Shown one piece after another: positions 34,822 to 42,495 of a DNA stretch of 64,000 nt. Positions within the stretch are counted from its first letter, which is position 1. Each line of letters starts with the position of its first letter. The notes beneath the pieces were generated by a model, which saw only the letters and a list, made by a program, of their open reading frames with translations, did not search any database and was not told the origin of the DNA. The position numbers and the translations under genes were made by a program. The stretch comes from Paenibacillus tengchongensis (GTDB lineage Bacteria; Bacillota; Bacilli; Paenibacillales; Paenibacillaceae), in assembly GCF_008973665.1 (NCBI RefSeq), contig NZ_WACP01000011.1:1-64000 (forward strand), read 5' to 3'.

Positions 34822-37668
34822 ATGGCTAAATATACGCCGATGATAGAACAATACTTGAAGGTCAAGGAAGGGGCGCAGGATGCCTTCCTTTTTTTCCGGC
34901 TGGGCGATTTCTATGAAATGTTCTTTGATGATGCCATTCTCGCCTCCAAAGAGCTGGAGATAACATTAACCGGACGCGAAGGCGGCGGGGAGGAGCGCAT
35001 TCCGATGTGCGGCGTCCCTTACCATTCGGCCGAGGGCTACATACAGCGGCTGATCGAGAAGGGCTACAAGGTCGCCATCTGCGAGCAGCTGGACGATCCC
35101 GCGGTCACCAAGGGCATGGTGCGGCGGGATATCGTGCGGGTGGTCACGCCCGGAACGGTCATGGACGGGAAGATTGCCGACAAGAGCAATAACTACCTGG
35201 TCTGCGTAACCGAAGAGGATGGCCTGCTGGCGCTGGCGGCCTGTGATTTGACGACTGGCGAGTTGTATGTCACCTCCGTGATGTCCAACCTGGAGTGGCT
35301 GCGCGACGAAATCGGTATTTACGAGCCGGCGGAGATTATCGGGGATGCCAGGCTGCTGGAGACGCTGCGCGCTGAAGCCTCGCTCCTGGCCAAGCCCGTG
35401 GTGTATACCCCGTGGGACAAGCGCGACGAGGAACAGGCCCGCCGCCAGTTCGGCGAAGCCGCCTGGGTGCGTCTGGAGCAGGAACGCGGACACTGTCTCT
35501 CGCTGCTGATCGCGTATCTCGGCGAAACGCAGCGCCGTTCCCTGGGCCAGCTGCGGCAGATTTCCCCGTATGAACCGGGGAATTATATGATTCTCGATCC
35601 GTTCACGCGGCGAAATCTGGAGCTGACTGAGACGGTGCGGGAGCGCGCCAAGAAGGGCTCCCTGCTGTGGCTGCTTGACCGTACCGAGACATCGATGGGC
35701 GGCCGGCTGCTCCGCCGCCGGATTGATAAGCCCCTGCTGCAGCGGGCACCGATTGAGCGGCGGCTTGAGGCCGTCGATTATCTGTATAACCAGTTTATCG
35801 TGCGCGAGGATGTGCGCGGAGCGCTGAAGGAGATTTACGATCTCGAGCGGCTGGTCGGCCGCATCGCCTTCGGCAGCGCCAACGGCCGGGACATGAATGC
35901 GCTGAAGCAGTCGCTTGCGCAGATTCCTGCCCTGAAGGAGCTGTGCCTGGCCTCCGGTTCTTCCACCCTGCGCGAAATCGGAACATCCATCGACGAATGC
36001 CCTGAAGTGCGCGAGGATATTGCGCTGGCCATTACGGAGGATCCGCCCGTTTCCGTACGCGACGGGGGCATTATCCGGGCGGGCTACCACGAACGGCTGG
36101 ACGAGCTGCGGGAAGCCAGCAGCAGCGGCAAACGCTGGATTGCCGAGCTGGAAGCGAAGGAGCGGCAGGCCACGGGCATCAAGTCATTGAAGATCGGCTA
36201 CAACAAGGTGTTCGGCTATTATATAGAAGTAACCCGTTCGAACCTTGCGGCCTTGCCGGAAGGCCGGTATGAGCGCAAGCAGACGCTGGCGAATGCCGAG
36301 CGCTTCGTGACGCCGGAGCTGAAGGAGAAGGAAGCACTGATCCTGGAAGCGCAGGACAAAATGACCGACCTGGAGTACAGTCTGTTCACCGAGCTGCGCG
36401 AGCGGATCAGCGCGCAGATTCCGCGCCTGCAGGCTCTGGCCGAGAAGGTGGCCGAGATCGATGTGTACCAGAGTCTGGCGGCGGTCAGCGCCGAGCACCG
36501 CTTCGTGAAGCCGAAGCTGTCCGACGGCTATGATCTGCGGCTTACGGGCGGCCGGCATCCTGTGGTCGAGGCCGTGCTGAAAGATACGGCTTTTATCGCC
36601 AATGGTACAGCTCTGGGCCGTGAGGAAGGCAATATTCTGCTCATCACCGGCCCGAATATGGCCGGGAAGAGCACCTATATGCGCCAGGTCGCCCTGATCT
36701 GCATTCTGGCGCAGATCGGCTGCTTCGTTCCGGCGGCCAGTGCGGAAGTGCCGCTGATCGACCGGATCTTCACGCGGATCGGCGCGGCTGACGACCTGAT
36801 CGGCGGCCAGAGCACCTTCATGGTGGAGATGGCCGACATTCAGGTCATGACCGAGAAAGCGACCGCGCGCAGCCTGATTATCATTGATGAGCTGGGCCGC
36901 GGCACCTCCACCAGCGAGGGAATGGCCATTGCCCAGGCCGTTATCGAATATGTGCATGATACGATTGCCTGCAAGGCGCTGGTCTCTACGCATTTCCATG
37001 AGCTGGCGCATCTGGAGCAGAGTCTGCAGGGCCTCAGGAACTATTCCATGGCTGTTCAGGAGAGCGGCGACAAGGTCAATTTCCTGCGCAAGCTGGTACC
37101 GGGTGCGGCTGACAGCAGTTACGGCATCTATTGCGCCCGGCTGGCGGGACTGCCGGAGGGCATAATCGACCGGGCATATACGCTCTTGCAGGGCATCGAG
37201 CAGGCATCCGCTGTGGCGCCTGTGCCGCATGCGGGCGGCAGGGATGAGGGCAGCGGCGGGTCAGTTCCGTCTGCGGACGGCAGCCCTGCTTCGGGCGGCG
37301 GCCAACCAGCGGATCAATCAGCCGGAAACGAAGCGGATTACCCTAGCAGCAGCCATTCGGGCGGACCAAACGCCGCCGGGGCGGCTGCCGTGCACGAGAA
37401 CGCGTCCCCGGCAGCGGCAGCAGCAGCTGCTTATGCGCAAACCGCAGTCTCCCTCGCCGAAGCGGACCAGGAAGTCGTCCAGCTGTCCATCTTCGGCGAG
37501 GAAGAGCCGCGCAAAGGCCGCCGGCAGGCTGCCGGGGCGCAGGCACCGCTTGCACCGGTCGTTAAAGAGCTGATCGCCGCCGTACAGGACGCGGATCTGA
37601 TGAATATGACTCCGTTGCAGGCGATGGGGCTGCTCAATGAGCTGAAGCTTAAGGCCAAAGGTCTGTAA
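34822..37668 (+). CDS. mutS: DNA mismatch repair protein MutS
   Basis: 948 residues. The mismatch-contact motif LFFRLGDFYEMF is at about residue 26, Walker A GPNMAGKST near 611 and the Walker B region LIIIDELGRGTSTSEG. Length exceeds the usual 850-870 residues because residues about 800-880 form a Gly/Ala/Ser/Pro-rich linker before the C-terminal segment (VVKELIAAVQDADLMNMTPL and on). It binds mismatches and recruits MutL. ATG after TTGGAGG. Confidence 0.96.
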   Translation: MAKYTPMIEQYLKVKEGAQDAFLFFRLGDFYEMFFDDAILASKELEITLTGREGGGEERIPMCGVPYHSAEGYIQRLIEKGYKVAICEQLDDPAVTKGMVRRDIVRVVTPGTVMDGKIADKSNNYLVCVTEEDGLLALAACDLTTGELYVTSVMSNLEWLRDEIGIYEPAEIIGDARLLETLRAEASLLAKPVVYTPWDKRDEEQARRQFGEAAWVRLEQERGHCLSLLIAYLGETQRRSLGQLRQISPYEPGNYMILDPFTRRNLELTETVRERAKKGSLLWLLDRTETSMGGRLLRRRIDKPLLQRAPIERRLEAVDYLYNQFIVREDVRGALKEIYDLERLVGRIAFGSANGRDMNALKQSLAQIPALKELCLASGSSTLREIGTSIDECPEVREDIALAITEDPPVSVRDGGIIRAGYHERLDELREASSSGKRWIAELEAKERQATGIKSLKIGYNKVFGYYIEVTRSNLAALPEGRYERKQTLANAERFVTPELKEKEALILEAQDKMTDLEYSLFTELRERISAQIPRLQALAEKVAEIDVYQSLAAVSAEHRFVKPKLSDGYDLRLTGGRHPVVEAVLKDTAFIANGTALGREEGNILLITGPNMAGKSTYMRQVALICILAQIGCFVPAASAEVPLIDRIFTRIGAADDLIGGQSTFMVEMADIQVMTEKATARSLIIIDELGRGTSTSEGMAIAQAVIEYVHDTIACKALVSTHFHELAHLEQSLQGLRNYSMAVQESGDKVNFLRKLVPGAADSSYGIYCARLAGLPEGIIDRAYTLLQGIEQASAVAPVPHAGGRDEGSGGSVPSADGSPASGGGQPADQSAGNEADYPSSSHSGGPNAAGAAAVHENASPAAAAAAAYAQTAVSLAEADQEVVQLSIFGEEEPRKGRRQAAGAQAPLAPVVKELIAAVQDADLMNMTPLQAMGLLNELKLKAKGL

Positions 37669-38007
37669 GCAGCGGGTCATTCACGCTGAATTTGGATGTA
37701 CTCTTGTACTGGCGGACCCCAGCACCGTTATTTTGTGGAATAGCCGGATTTTGCTGCCGGAACGGACACAGCTGCGCTTATTTCTTTTACCAAAGGCAAG
37801 TTTTGTCGTGATTTGTTCGAAATAACGGCAATGGGGTCCGTAACGGCTGCAAACCTTACGATAAGCAGGAATAAGTGCACTTAGGTCCGTTAGCCCTTTG
37901 GTTACTGCCCAAATCTCCATGTAGGTATAATATAATGATTCTACTCTGTAACTATTATCGGTATTGACGCTGTTGGTTCCATAAGCCAAGTAAATGAGGT
38001 GAACAAT
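37669..38007. repeat. mutS-mutL gap with imperfect inverted repeat
   Basis: Arms at 37714-37741 and 37811-37839 share GGACCCCA and CCGTTATTT in opposite orientation around a core of about 70 bases. The region has no ORF with a ribosome site. It could be a small MITE-like dispersed repeat. The mutL promoter may lie in the AT-rich part after 37925. Confidence 0.45.
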
Positions 38008-40032
38008 ATGGCTAAAATTCATGTGCTGGACGAGCACATTGCCAACCAGATCGCTGCCGGTGAGGTGGTGGAGCGTCCGGCTTCCGTCGTCAAAGAGTTG
38101 GTGGAGAACGCGATCGATGCCGGCAGTACGCGGATCGAGGTGACGGTGGAGGAAGGCGGGCTGCAGAGCATCCGCGTCAAGGACAACGGCTCGGGCATCG
38201 AGCCTGAGGATTGCGAGACTGCCTTTTACCGCCATGCGACTAGCAAAATTGCCAATGGACGCGATCTGTTCCAGATCACGAGCTTGGGCTTCCGGGGCGA
38301 GGCGCTGCCCAGTATTGCCTCTGTCTCCAAGCTCACCCTGCTGACGGCCAGCGCCGACGACGGCAAAGGCCGGGTGGTTGAGATCGAAGGGGGCAAGCTG
38401 ATCCGCAGTGAGGATGCGCCCTCCGGCCAGGGCAGCGAGCTGACGGTACGCGAGCTGTTCTACAATACACCGGCCCGGCTGAAATATATGAAGAGCATTC
38501 AAACCGAGCTGGGCCATATCTCTGACGCGATGTACCGGATGGCGCTGGCCCATCCGGATATCTCGTTTACGCTGCAGCATAACGGGAACCAGCTCCTGCA
38601 TACCCTCGGCAACGGGGATCTGCTGCAGGTCATCGCGGCGGTGTATGGCACCTCCGCCGCGAAGGCGATGCTGCCGGTCAAAGCGGAAGACCCGGATTAT
38701 CATATCTCCGGCTATATCAGCCGGCCGGAGTGGACCCGCTCGAACCGCAACGGGGTTACGACGATTGTCGGCGGGCGGTATATACGCAGCAACGGCCTGA
38801 ACGCGGCGATTATGCGGGCTTATCATACCCTGCTGCCGATTAACCGTTATCCGCTGCTGGTGCTGCGGCTGGACATGCATCCGTCGCTCGTCGATGTCAA
38901 TGTTCATCCGGCCAAGCTGGAGGTGCGGTTCAGCAAGGAGCCTGAGCTGTATTCCTTTGTGGAGCAGGAGCTGCGCAAGGTGCTGCTCGGGGAGAACCTG
39001 ATCCCCCGGCCGACGAGGGAGGTCATCGGGGGCAAGAACAGCGGCGCCTTCATCCAGGAGCAGTTTGCCTTCCCCAAACCGCAGCCATCAGATGCGCCGG
39101 GAACGCCTGCCGCCGAGGCTCCGCACGGCGGCTCACCGCTCGCCGATCCCCGCACGGGGATCGGCAGCGGAGCAGGCGGCCCGGTCCGCTCCGGCGGGGC
39201 GGACCCCCGGCCCGGCGCACCGGCCGCTCCGCCGGCCGCGGCGCTGCTGTCGCCTGCGGCGGCTCCGGCCCAGCCGTTGCCGCCGCAGATCAGAGAGGCA
39301 GCGTCCGGCTACGCTGCCTACCAGCCGCCGGCCCGCGCGGACAGCGCCGGCGGCTACCGCGGGAGTGCCCCGGCTGCAGCCGGCCGGGGCGGGTATCCCT
39401 CGCCGGAAGTGCTGTACGCGCCTTCCGGCAGCCTGGAGCCGGGACTGCCGCAGTTCCCGGAGCTGAACTATATCGGCCAGCATCACGGCACCTATATTAT
39501 CGCCCAGAATGACAGCGGGCTGTATCTGATCGATCAGCACGCAGCGCATGAGCGGATTAATTATGAATATTACTACGAGAAGTTCGGACAGCCGGCGGAT
39601 GCCTCGCAGGAGCTGCTGCTGCCGATTACGCTGGAATTTACACCTTCGGAGAGCCGCCAGCTCAGTGAACGGTTGCACTGGTTCGAGCAGGCAGGCGTGT
39701 ACCTCGAACATTTCGGGGGACAGACGTTTCTGGTCCGCTCCCTGCCTTACTGGTTCCCGGAAGGCGACGAGAAGGCGATTGTGGAAGAAATGGCGGAATG
39801 GGTGCTCAGCGAGCGGATGATCGACCTGGCGAAGCTGCGCGAGAAGTCATCCATTCTCTGCTCCTGCAAGGCATCGATTAAAGCCAACCAGAAGCTGACC
39901 GAGCAGGAAGTGTCTGCACTGCTTACCAGACTTGCCGCATGCCGTCAGCCGTATACCTGCCCGCACGGGCGGCCGATTGTCGTCTCCTTCTCCGCCTATG
40001 ATCTGGAGAAGCTGTTTAAGCGCGTCATGTAA
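38008..40032 (+). CDS. mutL: DNA mismatch repair protein MutL
   Basis: 674 residues. The N-terminal GHKL ATPase has ELVENAIDAGST, DNGSGIE and TSLGFRGEALPS. A Pro/Ala/Gly-rich linker spans about residues 345-450. The C-terminal endonuclease motif DQHAAHERINYE is near 509, with CKASIKA and CPHGRP later, so it is the nicking-competent type. ATG 38008 follows AATGAGGTG; GTG 37999 is part of the ribosome site. Confidence 0.96.
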   Translation: MAKIHVLDEHIANQIAAGEVVERPASVVKELVENAIDAGSTRIEVTVEEGGLQSIRVKDNGSGIEPEDCETAFYRHATSKIANGRDLFQITSLGFRGEALPSIASVSKLTLLTASADDGKGRVVEIEGGKLIRSEDAPSGQGSELTVRELFYNTPARLKYMKSIQTELGHISDAMYRMALAHPDISFTLQHNGNQLLHTLGNGDLLQVIAAVYGTSAAKAMLPVKAEDPDYHISGYISRPEWTRSNRNGVTTIVGGRYIRSNGLNAAIMRAYHTLLPINRYPLLVLRLDMHPSLVDVNVHPAKLEVRFSKEPELYSFVEQELRKVLLGENLIPRPTREVIGGKNSGAFIQEQFAFPKPQPSDAPGTPAAEAPHGGSPLADPRTGIGSGAGGPVRSGGADPRPGAPAAPPAAALLSPAAAPAQPLPPQIREAASGYAAYQPPARADSAGGYRGSAPAAAGRGGYPSPEVLYAPSGSLEPGLPQFPELNYIGQHHGTYIIAQNDSGLYLIDQHAAHERINYEYYYEKFGQPADASQELLLPITLEFTPSESRQLSERLHWFEQAGVYLEHFGGQTFLVRSLPYWFPEGDEKAIVEEMAEWVLSERMIDLAKLREKSSILCSCKASIKANQKLTEQEVSALLTRLAACRQPYTCPHGRPIVVSFSAYDLEKLFKRVM

Positions 40033-40122
40033 TGACGATGCTGAGTATTTGGCAGCCCGTGATCAGCCAATCATTAAAAATGTATATCATCACAGCAAAC
40101 GTGTGTACTGAACGGAGGCATC

Positions 40123-40896
40123 ATGATTATAACGACGGGCTTTGACCCGACACCCGAGAACGAAGCGCGCGCCCTGCGTTTCGCGGAGCATACCGGAGCC
40201 ATGTATGTATCCAGAGGCAGATGTTCTCTGAACAAGCTGATGAAGCGCTATGAAGGCAGGGAAATATTGGTCGTGCTCCAGGAGACGGTGAGGCTGCTCG
40301 TTTCTGGCGCGGAGCCGCTGGAATTTCACCCCAGCATGGGTTTTGTCCGGGCCAAACGGATTCTCAAAGGCGAACCCGATCCGCTGATCGAGGCTGCCGG
40401 CATGGAGCCCGGGGACAGCGTGCTTGACTGCACGGCCGGGCTGGGCAGCGATTCCCTGCTCTTCGCCGTGTATGGCGGCGCAGGGTCGGAGATTACGGCG
40501 CTGGAAAGCTCTCTGCCGATCTATTCGCTGCTGTGTGCCGGAATGGACAGCTATGTTTCCGGTCTCGCCGAGGTGGACCATGCGCTGCGCCGCATCCGCG
40601 TGATGCACAGCGACCATCTTTCCTATCTGCGGGCACAGCCGGACAACAGCGTGGATGTTGTCTATTTCGACCCGATGTTCCGCTCGCCACTGACCGATTC
40701 GGCGGCGATATCGCCGCTCCGCCGGTTCGCGAATCCCGAAGCGCTGGCAGAAGGCAGCGTGGCTGAAGCGCTCCGGGTCGCCCGCAAGCGGGTAGTGCTG
40801 AAGGAGAAGGCGCAAAGCGGAGAATTCGCCCGGCTGGGCTTTACAGAACAAAAGCGCGGCAGCGCCAAAACATCGTACGGGGTGATCGAGCTTTGA
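40123..40896 (+). CDS. Class I SAM-dependent methyltransferase (RsmJ-like)
   Basis: 257 residues. The SAM-binding motif DCTAGLGSDSLLFA is near residue 103 and DVVYFDPMF provides the catalytic-type motif. This resembles RsmJ-like rRNA methyltransferases, though the exact target is uncertain. It follows mutL and overlaps miaA by 4 bases, so it is likely co-transcribed and translationally coupled with it. Confidence 0.8.
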   Translation: MIITTGFDPTPENEARALRFAEHTGAMYVSRGRCSLNKLMKRYEGREILVVLQETVRLLVSGAEPLEFHPSMGFVRAKRILKGEPDPLIEAAGMEPGDSVLDCTAGLGSDSLLFAVYGGAGSEITALESSLPIYSLLCAGMDSYVSGLAEVDHALRRIRVMHSDHLSYLRAQPDNSVDVVYFDPMFRSPLTDSAAISPLRRFANPEALAEGSVAEALRVARKRVVLKEKAQSGEFARLGFTEQKRGSAKTSYGVIEL

Positions 40897-41840
40897 CCAC
40901 AAAGAAACAAAAAGTGCTGGTGCTGCTGGGCCCGACCGCCGTCGGCAAAACCAGACTCAGCCTGGAGCTTGCGCGGGAATACAATGCCGAAATTATCTCG
41001 GGAGATTCCATGCAGGTCTACCGCGGAATGGATATCGGCACTGCCAAAATCCGGCCGGAAGAGATGAACGGTATCCCGCATCATCTGATTGACATCCATG
41101 ACCCTGAGGAGCCGTATTCCGTGGCCGAATTCCAGGAGCAGGGCGGCCGGCTGATCGAGGAGATCAGCCGCCGCGGCAAGCTGCCGTTTATCGTCGGCGG
41201 CACCGGACTCTATATCGAGTCCCTGTGCTACGGTTTCCGCTTCTCCCCGGCAGTGGCCGATGAGGCCTTCCGGCAGGCGCAGGACGCCTTCGCCGAGGAG
41301 CATGGGGCGGAAGCGCTGCATGCGCGGCTGGCGGCCGTGGATCCGGAGAGCGCAGCCCGGCTGCACCCGAATGACCGCCGCCGGATTATCCGCGCGCTGG
41401 AAATACATCATCAGACTAAGGTTACGCTGTCGTCCACCCAGGCTGCCCAGAAGCGGGAGTCGCCTTATGAGCTGTGCCTGCTCGGCTTGACCATGGACCG
41501 GCAGATTCTGTACCGCAGGATCGAGGACCGGATCGATCAAATGCTGCACGAAGGGCTGATTGCCGAGGTGGAAGGCTTACTGCGCCGGGGCTGCAGCAGA
41601 GGCCTGGTATCCATGCAGGGCTTGGGCTATAAGGAGATCGCCACCTATCTGGAGGGGGAGATGACTTTAGAGGATGCAGTAACCCTGCTGAAACGCGACA
41701 CCCGGCGGTTTGCCAAGCGGCAGCTGTCCTGGTTCCGGCATATGAAGGAGATTGAGTGGATCGGCGATTTTCAGGAGGCCCATTATCACCAGAATCTGCT
41801 GTTGATCCGTGAGATCATTTCCCGGAAGCTTAATCTTTAG
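40893..41840 (+). CDS. miaA: tRNA dimethylallyltransferase MiaA
   Basis: 315 residues with Walker A GPTAVGKTR, the motif SGDSMQVYRGMDIGTAK, and the family signature LSWFRH near the C-terminus. It adds the dimethylallyl group to A37 of tRNAs reading UNN codons. The TTG start overlaps the methyltransferase stop (ATGA-like junction), consistent with coupling. It precedes hfq as in many bacteria. Confidence 0.95.
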   Translation: MTTKKQKVLVLLGPTAVGKTRLSLELAREYNAEIISGDSMQVYRGMDIGTAKIRPEEMNGIPHHLIDIHDPEEPYSVAEFQEQGGRLIEEISRRGKLPFIVGGTGLYIESLCYGFRFSPAVADEAFRQAQDAFAEEHGAEALHARLAAVDPESAARLHPNDRRRIIRALEIHHQTKVTLSSTQAAQKRESPYELCLLGLTMDRQILYRRIEDRIDQMLHEGLIAEVEGLLRRGCSRGLVSMQGLGYKEIATYLEGEMTLEDAVTLLKRDTRRFAKRQLSWFRHMKEIEWIGDFQEAHYHQNLLLIREIISRKLNL

Positions 41841-42014
41841 CGCTGAGAAATTGCGTCTTTGTGCCGCAGATATCCTGCACCCATGAGCACACGCGGCTGC
41901 GCAAGATGACTCCGTTCCGAGATTGACGGAAAGGGCTCCAAAGATTTAACATAGAAAAAGAGGAGAACCCTTCAGCCCGCCGAATGTATAAGGAAGGGTC
42001 ACCGCTTTCCTGAA

Positions 42015-42044
42015 TTGCTCTGCATCTTGCAGCCATGGTATAAT
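42015..42044 (+). promoter_or_regulatory. hfq promoter
   Basis: TTGCTC (42015-42020), an 18-base spacer and TATAAT (42039-42044) with extended TGG. The remaining miaA-hfq gap shows no ORF of note. Confidence 0.65.
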
Positions 42045-42115
42045 AGCAGGAAAGTTTCTCACAGGTCTTGAATATACTTTTGAACAATCTAATTGAACCA
42101 TTGGGGGTACGTCAT

Positions 42116-42355
42116 ATGAACAAGTCCATTAACATCCAAGATACGTTCTTGAACCAGCTGCGCAAAGAGAATATCCCTGCAACAGTATATCTGACCAACG
42201 GATTTCAAATCCGGGGAATTATTAAAGCCTTTGACAATTTCACAATTGTCATAGACAGCGACGGGCGTCAGCAAATGGTGTACAAGCATGCGATTTCGAC
42301 TTTTACGCCGCAGCGCAGCGTATCGCTGATGCAGGACAACGGCGGCGAGGAATAA
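42116..42355 (+). CDS. hfq: RNA chaperone Hfq
   Basis: 79 residues. The Sm1 motif is NQLRKENIPATVYLTNGFQI and the Sm2 region ends VYKHAISTFTP, both typical. It forms a hexameric ring that binds small RNAs and mRNA. ATG 42116 (MNKSINIQ) is chosen after GGGGGT; the upstream in-frame ATG at 42068 adds 16 non-conserved residues. Confidence 0.95.
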   Translation: MNKSINIQDTFLNQLRKENIPATVYLTNGFQIRGIIKAFDNFTIVIDSDGRQQMVYKHAISTFTPQRSVSLMQDNGGEE

Positions 42356-42416
42356 CATTTCTTTTTTTGGCTGCGAAACCTTTTTGCTTATAAATCGTTT
42401 GAATAGAGAGTGCGGA

Positions 42417-42442
42417 GAGCAACCTGCGAAGGTTGTTCTTTT
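42417..42442 (+). terminator. Intrinsic terminator after hfq
   Basis: GAGCAACC and GGTTGTTC pair around TGCGAA, then TTTTC. Confidence 0.7.
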
Positions 42443-42495
42443 CATTCGTGTACTTAATATTACAGAGAAGTTCCGAAAGGGAGTCAGGAGGAAGC

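Noticed and set aside
37681..38907. 408-codon minus-strand ORF over the mutS-mutL gap and mutL
   Set aside because: It lies antisense to conserved mutL, has no ribosome site, and its translation is a Gln/His/Arg-rich shadow typical of GC-rich genes.
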